The notes beneath the pieces were generated by a model. The model was not told the origin of the DNA and did no database searches. It worked only from the letters and a program-made list of their open reading frames with translations. 64,000 nucleotides of DNA from Parachryseolinea silvisoli. GTDB lineage: Bacteria > Bacteroidota > Bacteroidia > Cytophagales > Cyclobacteriaceae. This document shows, in pieces, positions 9,095 through 17,984 of this stretch (positions within the stretch are counted from its first letter, which is position 1; the number at the start of each line of letters is the position of its first letter). The translations under genes were made by a program, and so were the position numbers. Where the stretch lies: NCBI RefSeq assembly GCF_021190955.1, contig NZ_JAIOAO010000002.1, forward strand, positions 1-64,000. The letters are read 5' to 3'.

Positions 9095-9119
9095 AAAGGA
9101 TAAAAGGTGTTAGTTCTGA

Positions 9120-10442
9120 TTATTGAAGGTTTCCGACTGATTCCTGAAGCTCGTAGTAAGCAATCATGCTTTCCGCGCGCGTCGTTGCATAGTTGATGCG
9201 TGCCTGCAACAGCGTCAGGTCGGAGTCGAGGTAATCCGACAGGATCACCAGGCCCTGATTATATTTATTGTGTGTGATCTGATGGTTTTCTTCGGCCTGC
9301 TCGATGGCGCGCTCGGTAATGGCAAGTCGTTCCACCGATTCCTGGCACTTCAGAAACTTCTGTCGTATGGTAACTTTTACTTCGTCGGTCGCCGCCTGGC
9401 GGGCGGCTTCGGCTTGGGCTTGTTGCGCCCTGGCTTCTTGCATGCCGTGGCTGGCATGGAAGGCACCGGTCAGACTATATTTAACAGAGACCCCTGCGTT
9501 CATCGCGTTGGTGATGTTGGCGACATTGGGAATGTACGCATTTACATAGCCGGCGCTTAACCCTACCGTCGGCAGCCGGTTGGCTTTGGCGGCACGATAA
9601 CCTGACTCACCTGCTTTTACCTGGTAGTCGGCTGCCTTCAGCTCGCTGCGATTGGTCAGACCGGCTTGCAGGTATTCGTTCCACGTCGTGAGCGGCATGG
9701 GGCCGAACATGTTTGTTGTGTCAAGCTCCAGTGTGGTGTCGTCGGGTAAACCGAGTAACACAATGAGGTTATACTCCGCCAGCTGCACGTTGTTGTTCAC
9801 TTCCGTCAGCGCCAGCTCGATGTTGTTAGCTTGCAACTCTGCTTTGAGTCGGTCGTTGCGCGCCAGCAAGCCTTGTTTCTCTCTGTCCTGGAATTCTTTC
9901 ACACGTTGTTGTTCACGCTTCAGGCTTTCCTGGATGGTGCGCCGTGTTTCCAGCAGCTCATAATATTGATAGACGGCCTTCTCGGTGTTCAGCATCACTT
10001 TGCTCTTCGCCGTCTGTTCATCATACTTAGCCGCCTCTTCCAGGTATTCGGACATGAGACGGTTGTTTTTGATACGGAAGCCGTTGAAGATCGGCATAGA
10101 CGCCGACGCTTGCAGCAGTGCGATGTCGTGGAGATCTTCAAACATCGCCAGCGGTGAGCTGCCACTGGTCTCTCCATCGGCTGGCTTTGTTTTAATGTCT
10201 ACGTTGGGAGTGTTAATGTGCAGGTAGGTTCCGCTTACTCCCACTTCCGGCCACACCTTGTCGCTTGCCTGGGCAGCCTTCGCCTGGGCTTGTTTTACTT
10301 TGGCCGACGATACGGCCAGCTCCTTGCTATTCGCCACGCCAAGATCGACTGCCTCCCGAAGGGTCAGCTTTCTGACGGATTGCGCCTGCAGGCTTCCTGC
10401 GAGTAGCAGCGCCACCAGGGCCCACGTTATTCTTCTATACAT
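9120..10442 (-). CDS. TolC-family outer-membrane efflux protein
   Basis: A 440-residue protein with a signal peptide (cleavage near SLQAQS, residue 21) and two outer-membrane efflux (OEP) halves. The first begins LTLREAVDLGVANSKELAVSSAKVKQAQAKA and the second lies around TNRSELKAADYQVKAGESGYRAAKANRLPTVGL. Both predict long periplasmic helices plus short barrel strands. It is the outer-membrane exit duct of the pump with the adjacent adaptor and MFS protein. It starts 19 bases after the tetR stop, on the same strand. Confidence 0.92.
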   Translation of the reverse strand: MYRRITWALVALLLAGSLQAQSVRKLTLREAVDLGVANSKELAVSSAKVKQAQAKAAQASDKVWPEVGVSGTYLHINTPNVDIKTKPADGETSGSSPLAMFEDLHDIALLQASASMPIFNGFRIKNNRLMSEYLEEAAKYDEQTAKSKVMLNTEKAVYQYYELLETRRTIQESLKREQQRVKEFQDREKQGLLARNDRLKAELQANNIELALTEVNNNVQLAEYNLIVLLGLPDDTTLELDTTNMFGPMPLTTWNEYLQAGLTNRSELKAADYQVKAGESGYRAAKANRLPTVGLSAGYVNAYIPNVANITNAMNAGVSVKYSLTGAFHASHGMQEARAQQAQAEAARQAATDEVKVTIRQKFLKCQESVERLAITERAIEQAEENHQITHNKYNQGLVILSDYLDSDLTLLQARINYATTRAESMIAYYELQESVGNLQ

Positions 10443-10461
10443 GATAAAATTGGTTCTCGGT

Positions 10462-11052
10462 TTATTTGATCAGATACCCGGTCAGCAAATCGATCAGGTA
10501 TTTTCGCGTCCGTTCTTTAAACGCGTTGTCGTCTTCCCCGGGCCGGATCCAACGCTTTTTCAAAACAGCATGGGTAGCCTGGTACATCACGCCAAACAAG
10601 GTGGCATTCACCATGTCGACATCGGCTTCTTTCCTAAACTCTTTATTCTTTTGGCCGTCTTCCAGCAGCCTGCGCAGCTCCGCGCTGTTTTTATTGATGA
10701 TCTTCGTGATCCCATCAACCAGTTCGGGCCGTTGCGTATCTGCCAGCTCCCGTTGGATAAAATGATAGCCGCGACAATTGGTGAAAATCTTTTCCGTGTA
10801 CATGTCTATAACCTGTAGCAACTTTTCCTTTGAGGGGATATCGGCGTTGTTCAGGTTGTTCAGCTTCATGCGCGACGTGGACACGGTGTCTTCCAGCACC
10901 GAGAGAAATAAATTCTCCTTCGACTGAAAGTGGTAGTTGATCAGGGCTACGTTTACTCCTGCCTTGCTGGCGATCTCGCGTACGCTCACGGCATCAAAGC
11001 CCCGCTCCATGAAGAGCTCGGCGGCGGCAGACAGTATTTTTTCGCTGGTCAT
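10462..11052 (-). CDS. TetR/AcrR-family transcriptional regulator
   Basis: A 196-residue regulator. The N-terminal helix-turn-helix reads ILSAAAELFMERGFDAVSVREIASKAGVNVALINYHFQSKENLF, and a helical ligand domain follows. I chose ATG at 11052 (MTSEKILSAA); the longer frame to 11214 runs through the promoter and operator region and adds unrelated residues. It is the first gene of the tetR-tolC-hlyD-MFS operon. Two tandem palindromic operators overlap its own promoter, which points to repression of itself and the pump, relieved by a pump substrate. Confidence 0.92.
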   Translation of the reverse strand: MTSEKILSAAAELFMERGFDAVSVREIASKAGVNVALINYHFQSKENLFLSVLEDTVSTSRMKLNNLNNADIPSKEKLLQVIDMYTEKIFTNCRGYHFIQRELADTQRPELVDGITKIINKNSAELRRLLEDGQKNKEFRKEADVDMVNATLFGVMYQATHAVLKKRWIRPGEDDNAFKERTRKYLIDLLTGYLIK

Positions 11053-11135
11053 AATTCGATGTGTAAATGTCACTCCGACAGGCCGGAAGGGGGTCGTGGC
11101 CGCGTCTACAGTGCCCTGGTGTCTTGTAACGGGCA

Positions 11136-11175
11136 CAAAGTTAAACGGTTGTTTAATATTTAAACAAATGTTTAA
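11136..11175 (-). promoter_or_regulatory. Promoter with two tandem TetR-type operators
   Basis: Two 16-base palindromes of the form TTAAAC-NNN(N)-GTTTAA lie 19 bases centre to centre: TTAAACGGTTGTTTAA at 11141-11156 and TTAAACAAATGTTTAA at 11160-11175. On the minus strand a perfect Bacteroidota -7 box, TAACTTTG (complement of 11136-11143), and a TTTG -33 box (complement of 11165-11168) are 21 bases apart. The operators therefore cover both promoter elements of the tetR efflux operon. The boxes and palindromes are seen directly; binding by the adjacent TetR protein is inferred. Confidence 0.8.
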
Positions 11176-11298
11176 GTAAAGAAATTTTGGACGGTATAAA
11201 AGCCGATTCGCCACCGGATTTCAAACGGTTGTGGATTCGAAAAAATTTTAATACACTTTTGACTTCGGGCGCCCACCGTCGTATCATGGGTAAATTTG

Positions 11299-11880
11299 AT
11301 GATGCCAATTCCACCACCTACCGAAACCATCCTGCGCGCTACCCGCGGCAGCACGCAGGCGTTTCGCGAGGTTGTGGAATGGCTTCAGCCCTATGCGTAT
11401 TCCGTTGCCTGCCGTTTTACGGGGGATGCCGACGATGCTGAGGATATTGTCCAGGAGGCTTTTGTGCGGCTGTGGCGCCACCTGCCGGACTATAAGCCTG
11501 AGATTAAGCTCACCACCTGGCTGTATCGCATTGTCGTCAACCTGTGCTTCGATTTTTTGAAGTCACGCCACCGCCGGCAGCAAAAGAACCGGATCGGACT
11601 GGTCGATGGCCACGGCATAGCCGATCCGGGCACACCCGAAAAAGAGCTTCAGCAACGCGAGTTAGTGGACGCCATTCACCGGGCATGCGAAACCTTACCG
11701 CCGAAACAACGCGCTGTCTTTATTCTTCGCGACCTCGAAGGGCTCTCTGCCCAGGAAGCGTGCGAAGCATTATCAATGGACCCCGGTGCTTTAAAAAGCA
11801 ATTTGTTTTATGCCCGTCGGCAGATGGGTGAAAAGCTCCGAGCCTTGTATCAAGACAACACAAACCACTTCTCACTATGA
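11299..11880 (+). CDS. RNA polymerase sigma-70 factor, ECF type
   Basis: A 193-residue sigma factor with region 2 (VACRFTGDADDAEDIVQEAFVRLWRHL, about 36-62, including the DAED-VQE core) and region 4 (LPPKQRAVFILRDLEGLSAQEACEALSMDPGALKSNLFYARRQM, about 134-177). Regions 1 and 3 are absent, as in ECF sigmas. The start is one of two adjacent ATG codons at 11299/11302; a TTG at 11296 is also in frame. Its stop overlaps the next start (ATGA), coupling it to the anti-sigma gene. Confidence 0.92.
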   Translation: MMPIPPPTETILRATRGSTQAFREVVEWLQPYAYSVACRFTGDADDAEDIVQEAFVRLWRHLPDYKPEIKLTTWLYRIVVNLCFDFLKSRHRRQQKNRIGLVDGHGIADPGTPEKELQQRELVDAIHRACETLPPKQRAVFILRDLEGLSAQEACEALSMDPGALKSNLFYARRQMGEKLRALYQDNTNHFSL

Positions 11881-12419
11881 GCTGTGAAAAATACTTACAG
11901 GACATTTACCTCTACGATGAGCTCTCTCCGGAAAAGCGGCAGGTCATCGACAAGCACGTACTTACGTGTATGGACTGTCGAACATTGCTGGAGGAAGTAC
12001 AACAGCAATCAGCGTGGGTGAAGCATGCTTCCCTCGCACCTCCGGAAGCCAGGCATCCACAAAAGCTTACTGACGCTATCCTTGCCCGCATTGAGCGGCC
12101 TACGCGGCGCGCGGCCCTTGTGACGACGCTTTTGGCGCCGATGGATTCGCTCTTTGTGCGGTATTCGCTGGCGGCAATATCGGTGGGATTATTGGTGCTT
12201 TTTCTTTCAGAGCAGCAAAGTGGTCCTGTAGTTGTTAAAACGATGCATCGTCCAGCAGCATCGGCCACCTTAAATACAAATGATTTTCTACAGCCGTACA
12301 AGCTGGAAAAAGAACAACGGCCACCGGCACCTCCGTCATGGTATCAATGCCTGCGCGACGAGTCTTGTGTCGGTACATTCCTGGAAACTCGTAAACAACG
12401 AAAACTTTCTTCTCTATGA
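11877..12419 (+). CDS. Putative anti-sigma factor with zinc-finger-like N terminus
   Basis: A 180-residue protein. The N-terminal 40 residues carry a ZAS-like HxxxCxxC motif (HVLTCMDC, about 27-34) preceded by a short acidic helix. A single membrane helix lies at about 136-152 (YSLAAISVGLLVLFLS), and the last 55 residues would be periplasmic. This is the layout of membrane anti-sigma factors that hold an ECF sigma at the membrane until an envelope signal arrives. Context supports it: it overlaps the sigma stop by 4 bases and overlaps the next gene the same way. Sequence similarity alone is weak outside the finger. Confidence 0.75.
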   Translation: MSCEKYLQDIYLYDELSPEKRQVIDKHVLTCMDCRTLLEEVQQQSAWVKHASLAPPEARHPQKLTDAILARIERPTRRAALVTTLLAPMDSLFVRYSLAAISVGLLVLFLSEQQSGPVVVKTMHRPAASATLNTNDFLQPYKLEKEQRPPAPPSWYQCLRDESCVGTFLETRKQRKLSSL

Positions 12420-13519
12420 AATCCCGAATCAACATTATCATAGTAACCCTCTTTCTACTGCCCCTACTTTCCGCCTGCGAGCATGACGTTGCCATGGAGA
12501 CTACTGTTCATCCCGATGGGTCTTTGGACAAAATGATTCATATTACCAGCGGCGGCTCGTTTCAAAAAATACAGGAGATACACAGGGAATCTGACAAAGC
12601 AACTATTATCACGGACAACGACCCACCCCGAAACATACTGGGGCTAAGCGCGGCAAATGGGTGGGCCCTAACCGCCCGGAAGATGCGCGTTGACTCCGCC
12701 GCCGAGGGTGATCCAAAGACGATTTACACGTTTCTGCGCCACTTCTCTTCTGCGGAAGAAGCGAATGCCGCGCTCGCAACACCCAGCGATACTTTATTTC
12801 GTGTGACCAGCACGTTCGAGAAAAAATTCCGTTGGTTCTATACCTATATTTATTATGCTGATACCTACCATGCGATCAATCGGATGGGCTATCCCGTCAC
12901 GAACTACACCACCGCAGAAGACTATGCCTTTATCGACCGTCTTCCCGGAGAGGGCAAAAAGATCACATTGGCCGATAGCCTTTACCTCGTGCGGCTCAAC
13001 GAAAAGCTTTTCGACATCTACGGGGCCCGTGCGTTGTATGAGGAGTACTATGGCGTTAGCATCAAGCTGTTGCAACATCATCATGTCGAGCAACGGTGGT
13101 TTGACACCTTGCGGGCTCACAAGGAAAGTCTTTATACACAGGTCATCGACAAGAAGGATATCTTCGAAGATTATATGGCGCACGTACTCGACAGCCTGGG
13201 TATCCCAATATCGCATGAAGAAGCATCGAAATGGTTTATTTCCGAGCTCAAGCCGCTGGACGCAAAGTTCGAATTTATCTCCGTGGCAAGCAATGCAAAA
13301 TATCATCATCAAATCAACATGCCATGGAATATTATCCGAACCAATGCCGATTCCATATCGGGCAAACAGGTTTTCTGGAACCCGCCTTCCATCAAATTTT
13401 TGCTAAAGGATTATACTCTTTATGCCGAGTCGCGTCAGTTAAACTATTGGGCGGTCGCGATATCAGGGGTCGTGATTGTACTGACGGTCTTTCTTTTCGT
13501 CCGGCACCGCCGGGTGTGA
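12416..13519 (+). CDS. Lipoprotein with C-terminal membrane helix, third gene of sigma operon
   Basis: A 367-residue protein I do not recognise. The N terminus is a lipoprotein signal with lipobox LLSAC (Cys about 21). The bulk is soluble and rich in Tyr, Asp and His. The end is a predicted membrane helix (YWAVAISGVVIVLTVFLFV) with a basic tail RHRRV, so it may be anchored twice. It starts inside the stop of the anti-sigma gene (ATGA). Its place in the operon suggests a sensor or envelope partner for the sigma/anti-sigma pair; this is inferred from position only. A terminator follows. Confidence 0.7.
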   Translation: MKSRINIIIVTLFLLPLLSACEHDVAMETTVHPDGSLDKMIHITSGGSFQKIQEIHRESDKATIITDNDPPRNILGLSAANGWALTARKMRVDSAAEGDPKTIYTFLRHFSSAEEANAALATPSDTLFRVTSTFEKKFRWFYTYIYYADTYHAINRMGYPVTNYTTAEDYAFIDRLPGEGKKITLADSLYLVRLNEKLFDIYGARALYEEYYGVSIKLLQHHHVEQRWFDTLRAHKESLYTQVIDKKDIFEDYMAHVLDSLGIPISHEEASKWFISELKPLDAKFEFISVASNAKYHHQINMPWNIIRTNADSISGKQVFWNPPSIKFLLKDYTLYAESRQLNYWAVAISGVVIVLTVFLFVRHRRV

Positions 13520-13531
13520 TCTGTAACAAAT

Positions 13532-13561
13532 AAAAAGGTCTCTACGTTGAGAGACCTTTTT
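13532..13561. terminator. Bidirectional rho-independent terminator
   Basis: A perfect 12-base inverted repeat, AAAAAGGTCTCT (13532-13543) and AGAGACCTTTTT (13550-13561), has a 6-base loop. The A-run before and T-run after the stem let it act in both directions. It lies between the convergent sigma operon (plus) and the long surface-protein operon (minus), both ending here. Confidence 0.92.
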
Positions 13562-13598
13562 ATATTCAGCTTACTGCTGGAGTGCTAAGACGACTCGA

Positions 13599-16500
13599 TC
13601 AATGAATAATGACACGTTGCGTCCGCACTTCATTGCCTACTTCCAGTACAATAAAATACAAGCCAGCCGGTATTTGCTGCAGTGAGGCTGCAAACTCGAA
13701 GTCCGTTGCGCTGTGTATCTCCTGATGGATTAACACCGCACCGCCAGAGAAGCTCAACATCCGTACTGTGCCTGAAGTTTCTTCATGGAATGAAGCCCGT
13801 ATCGTAAACGCCCCGTTGCTCGGGTTGGGAGATACCGTGAAAGCCGATACGACAGACGCTGGCGCTCGGCCGGCTTCCACCGGGCGCTCGCCGAGAATAG
13901 TAATGGTCTTGGTGTATTCGTCCAGGCATTCACCCAGGCCTGTGTTGATAGTTACGTTAAAATCACCCGATTCTTTGAACACAATCTCCGCGTAGTCTTC
14001 GTGCTCCACCAACATGATTGCTTCCGACGGCAGCACCCACGAGATGCCCTCGGGCAACGGCCAGCTCACATCGACCACCACCACGGTATCACCCCGGTAG
14101 GCCTCTGCGGCCATCAGGAAGTCGGCTTGTAGCAGGTCGTTGGAAGTCTTCAGCGCGAAGTTATCCGAGCCAACGCAGCCATTGGCTGTAACAACCTGTA
14201 GGGTATAAGTGGCTGGCTGCGACAGCACCACTTCGCGCTCGTCGCTCGTAAAGCCTTCTGACGATGACCAGGTATAGGTGGCATTGTCTTCTTCTGCACG
14301 GACTGTCAGCTTCTGCCCCACACAGATGGTACGATCACCTCCTGCATCTACGACAAACAACGGCGGATCCTCGACCGTGATTGGCGTGCCCAGGATACAT
14401 CCGCGAGAATCCGTTACCGTTACATTGTATTCGCCAGCGCTCAGATCGCTCCGAAGCGTGCCGGTTTCATTGTTATCCCACAGGTAGCTATAGCCGCCAG
14501 GGTTCCCACCCGACGCTGCGATCGCAATGTTTCCGTTTTCATCGCCCAAACAAAGAGGCTGCGTTACCGTATAGTCCAGCGCCAGTTTTGCAGGGTAGAG
14601 TACATTGTATATTTCCATGCCGCTGCAGCCACGCGCATCACGCACTTCCACCCAATGCTCGCCGCCGGTTACATTCACAATGTCAGTGGTCGTTTCCTGG
14701 GTATCCCATAATACCGTGTAGGGCGGCAGCCCCCGGTCGATCGAAATGCCGATGGCCCCATCGTTGCTTTCATAGCAAGTAAGCTCTTTCAGTAGTGTAT
14801 TAGTAATACGCGGGCCGTCCGAGTCGTTGATCGTAATCGTGATGTTTTTCTGACAGCCGTTGCCATCGGTAGCGAAGGCTTTATACCTGCCGTTTGCCAG
14901 CAAACTGGCTGTGGCGCCCTGCGCAATCTGTACGTTCTGCGCATTGTACCAGGTATATAGGAAATTCGCTACACCACCTTCGGCTTCCACTACGGCCGAG
15001 CCATTGGCTTTTCCACACGAGGTATCGACCTTCCCTTTCGCCAACAGTGTTATGTCCCCAGGTTGCGTAAGCGTAGCCGGCACCGATGTTGTACAGCCAT
15101 TTGCGTCGCGCATTTGTACGGTATAATCGGCTGCCTTGAGGCCACCCACTACCGGGCCAGCAGCCCAGTTTGTATTGTCCACAGAATATTCATAGTCGCC
15201 CACGCCACCTTCCGGCGTCAGCTCTATCGCACCGGTGGTGCCGTTATAGCATAGGACGTTGGTCAGCGTTTTGACTGTCACGCTTACAGCGGCGGGCTCG
15301 ATTACCTGTAGGCCAGTGGCCTCCACGGTACAGCGGTGTTTGTCGGTCACCAACACCGAATATGTGCCGGGCGGCAGATTGTTGACATTTTGTGTAGTCG
15401 CTGTGTTAGACCATGCGTATACAAAAGGTCCTGTACCTCCGTTTACTGTCAACGCAATGGCCCCGTCGGTTGAGCCGGCACAGTTCACTCCGGCGCCGTT
15501 GTATTTGGTAATAACCGGCACCAGCGCCAGCTTACCAGGCTCCCGCAGAGGGTTTTCGAAAGTTTTAAAACATCCTTTGACATCTGTGATCGTCACGGAA
15601 TACGTGCCGTCTCCTTTACCACTAATGTCTTCTGTCGTTTCGCCCGATGACCACAGGAATGTGAGCGTGCCCGTACCACCTCCGGGTGTGAGGTTCAGCG
15701 CACCGTCCCGTTCACCAAAACAACTGATGGGGGTCGCTATGCTGATTGGGCCGGTGATCTCCGGCCGGATGTCGACAAACGCCGGCCTGGTCACCACACA
15801 GGCGTTGGCATCACGTGTATAGACTGTATAACTTTTGGTTTTCAACCCACCGAAAATTACGGGATCCGTCTGCGGCCTGTAGGTCTGACCATCGACGGAA
15901 TATTCCAGGGCGCCTGTTCCCCCGGTGGAAGGCGTAAGCGTGATCATACCGTCTAACTTGTCCTGACAGCTTTCGTCTACGACGGAAGGTGTGGCCATAA
16001 TGATTTGAGGCTGTTGCGTGATCTCTACCGGTGTCTGCGGCATCTTGCAGCCATTGGCATCGCGGATGGTTACCGTATAGGTACCGGCGACAAGTCCTCC
16101 GATCGCGTTGTTTGTGCTATAGTTCACGTCGTTAGTAGAATACTGCAGCGGGGCCACGCCGCCTGTAGCATTTACTACCGTAAGCACACCCGTCGGGTAA
16201 CCATAACACAGCACATGGGTAGGCTGAATCGACCCGGCCTGGATTGGTAGAGGCTGAGCCAGCGTGATCGGTGCAACCGAGGTCGAGCAGTTCAGATTGT
16301 CTTTCACCACAAACGTATAGGCCAGCGTTGCCGACAGTCCCTGGAATATAGGATCCGTGGGCGTACCACCCGACGGGGTCACGGCATTGCCGTTGAGCGT
16401 ATAGGTAAGCGGCTGCGCAACGTTGGCTACCTGCAGGGTCACCTCGCCATTGGCGCCCCCGAAGCAGGTCACATCCTTAAAACCATTTACCGTCGCGGTG

Positions 16501-17936
16501 ACAGGATCTGGTGGTTGGGTAAGGGGTATGGCGGATAGCGTATTGTCGGTGGTACATCCATTCACGTCTTTTACCGACACGGTATACGACGCTGCCGTCA
16601 ATGTGGTAAATGTATAGGGTGAAGCGGTGGGTGTACCGTCCACGCCGTTAATCGTAAAGGTATAGGGCGTCTGGCCATTGGTGGTGGTAACGGTAATGGC
16701 ACCGTTGTTACCACCGTAGCAATTGATGTGGTACCCTCTTACAGACACCGCATTGGCAGAAGCGCTGACGGTAAAGGGATCCGGCACCGGAATGTCGACA
16801 TATCCCGTGTAATAACAGGGATTGCTGCCACCCTGGTTTTCTATGATAACCTGGTACAAACCAGCGCTGAGGCCGGTAATGGTTTTGGCTTCGCCTGCAC
16901 CGGTTGCGTTGGCTACAGACGTACCAGGGCAATAGTCGATGTTGTTGACCTTGATCCGTGTAGGACACGTAACACCGGCCCCGGGATCGTAGGGTATAAG
17001 TTTGGTTACAGAATAATTATAGGAACCAGTCCCTCCACTTACCGTGGGAACGGAGATCGTACCAGTATTGGGCAAAGCGTTGCAGAATGGTTTTCCCGGT
17101 ACCAACGCACCGCTGACCACCGGCCCTCCCGGATAGATGGTGTAGGGCGCCGACCACGCGCTTGGAACACCGTTGTAGGGCGAATTACAGGGAACAGTTC
17201 CCCCTTGAAGTCTTCCCCGAAAAACCACCTGTTTGTTGACGTACAAATCCGCATTCGCACCCAACGCGGTCTTCAGGTTAAACACGATATTGTTTTGATA
17301 AGGTGCGGGTGTTCCATACGGTACTCCCAACCAGGCAACCGAACGGACCTCTGAGACTGCGCCGGTGTTGGCATCGTAAATACCGGCATCGATATAATAA
17401 GACGGGCCACTTTGATTGTAATCCATTTTTTCATAACGAATAGGGAAAATAATATCCTGATCCAGGCATTGCGGCGTGTTTGAAAACACCGGCTGCGTAC
17501 TCTCTGCCGGTGTCAGCGTCACGCTACACTGAATCTGGTGCCCGGGATTAACATTGGTCTGAAATGTATAGGTTCCTCCGCACGCGTTAGAATTGGCGGT
17601 CAGGGGAGTATTTACCGTATACTGCTTCGTGCCGCTTTGCGACCCCGAACAAGTATACTTTCCGCTCCAGACGATCGTAGCCGTGCTCGGCAGTTCGCCG
17701 GCTACGATTCCAAAGTCTGTTGTATTGTTGGTGTTGACCCCATCGGGAATAGTATAAACGGCATTTCCGATATAAATTTTTGTTCCCTGCATCGTCAGCG
17801 TGTAACACCAGTTTGTCGAGTTATTCCGGGCAAACCAGATTTCCACTTTATACTTGGTGATCCGCGGCACAGTCTGCGCAAACGTCAGACCAACCGAAAA
17901 CACCAACAAGACAACAAGTAAGTAGCGTTTAACCAT
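13599..17936 (-). CDS. SprB-repeat surface protein with T9SS type A sorting domain (copy 1)
   Basis: A 1,445-residue cell-surface adhesin-like protein. A signal peptide (ends TFAQ, residue 21) is followed by a 370-residue unique domain, about ten or eleven SprB-type repeats (about 400-1180), an Ig/PKD-like region (about 1185-1355) and a T9SS C-terminal sorting domain (SPNPSNGAFTIRA onward, ending TQRVIIH). The repeats share a Cys-x-Gly-x3-Gly-x-I opening and a Y-x-V-x3-D-x2-G-C close, for example CYGGNNGAITVT and YSVTITDVKGC. Export by type IX secretion follows from the sorting domain. It is the last gene of the operon and lies 48 bases after its near-twin copy 2. Confidence 0.88.
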   Translation of the reverse strand: MVKRYLLVVLLVFSVGLTFAQTVPRITKYKVEIWFARNNSTNWCYTLTMQGTKIYIGNAVYTIPDGVNTNNTTDFGIVAGELPSTATIVWSGKYTCSGSQSGTKQYTVNTPLTANSNACGGTYTFQTNVNPGHQIQCSVTLTPAESTQPVFSNTPQCLDQDIIFPIRYEKMDYNQSGPSYYIDAGIYDANTGAVSEVRSVAWLGVPYGTPAPYQNNIVFNLKTALGANADLYVNKQVVFRGRLQGGTVPCNSPYNGVPSAWSAPYTIYPGGPVVSGALVPGKPFCNALPNTGTISVPTVSGGTGSYNYSVTKLIPYDPGAGVTCPTRIKVNNIDYCPGTSVANATGAGEAKTITGLSAGLYQVIIENQGGSNPCYYTGYVDIPVPDPFTVSASANAVSVRGYHINCYGGNNGAITVTTTNGQTPYTFTINGVDGTPTASPYTFTTLTAASYTVSVKDVNGCTTDNTLSAIPLTQPPDPVTATVNGFKDVTCFGGANGEVTLQVANVAQPLTYTLNGNAVTPSGGTPTDPIFQGLSATLAYTFVVKDNLNCSTSVAPITLAQPLPIQAGSIQPTHVLCYGYPTGVLTVVNATGGVAPLQYSTNDVNYSTNNAIGGLVAGTYTVTIRDANGCKMPQTPVEITQQPQIIMATPSVVDESCQDKLDGMITLTPSTGGTGALEYSVDGQTYRPQTDPVIFGGLKTKSYTVYTRDANACVVTRPAFVDIRPEITGPISIATPISCFGERDGALNLTPGGGTGTLTFLWSSGETTEDISGKGDGTYSVTITDVKGCFKTFENPLREPGKLALVPVITKYNGAGVNCAGSTDGAIALTVNGGTGPFVYAWSNTATTQNVNNLPPGTYSVLVTDKHRCTVEATGLQVIEPAAVSVTVKTLTNVLCYNGTTGAIELTPEGGVGDYEYSVDNTNWAAGPVVGGLKAADYTVQMRDANGCTTSVPATLTQPGDITLLAKGKVDTSCGKANGSAVVEAEGGVANFLYTWYNAQNVQIAQGATASLLANGRYKAFATDGNGCQKNITITINDSDGPRITNTLLKELTCYESNDGAIGISIDRGLPPYTVLWDTQETTTDIVNVTGGEHWVEVRDARGCSGMEIYNVLYPAKLALDYTVTQPLCLGDENGNIAIAASGGNPGGYSYLWDNNETGTLRSDLSAGEYNVTVTDSRGCILGTPITVEDPPLFVVDAGGDRTICVGQKLTVRAEEDNATYTWSSSEGFTSDEREVVLSQPATYTLQVVTANGCVGSDNFALKTSNDLLQADFLMAAEAYRGDTVVVVDVSWPLPEGISWVLPSEAIMLVEHEDYAEIVFKESGDFNVTINTGLGECLDEYTKTITILGERPVEAGRAPASVVSAFTVSPNPSNGAFTIRASFHEETSGTVRMLSFSGGAVLIHQEIHSATDFEFAASLQQIPAGLYFIVLEVGNEVRTQRVIIH

Positions 17937-17984
17937 AACTTTTCAATTTATATTGATAACTGCTTCTGAACTGTATGTTTTAAA

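Noticed and set aside
11291-11298. TAAATTTG as a -7 promoter for the sigma operon
   Set aside because: It matches the consensus but abuts the start codon, which would remove the start from the transcript; treated as coincidence.
15259-15822. Plus-strand frames within the SprB-repeat genes, with near copies at about 19825-20214
   Set aside because: They repeat only because the SprB genes are duplicated; residue composition is shadow-like.
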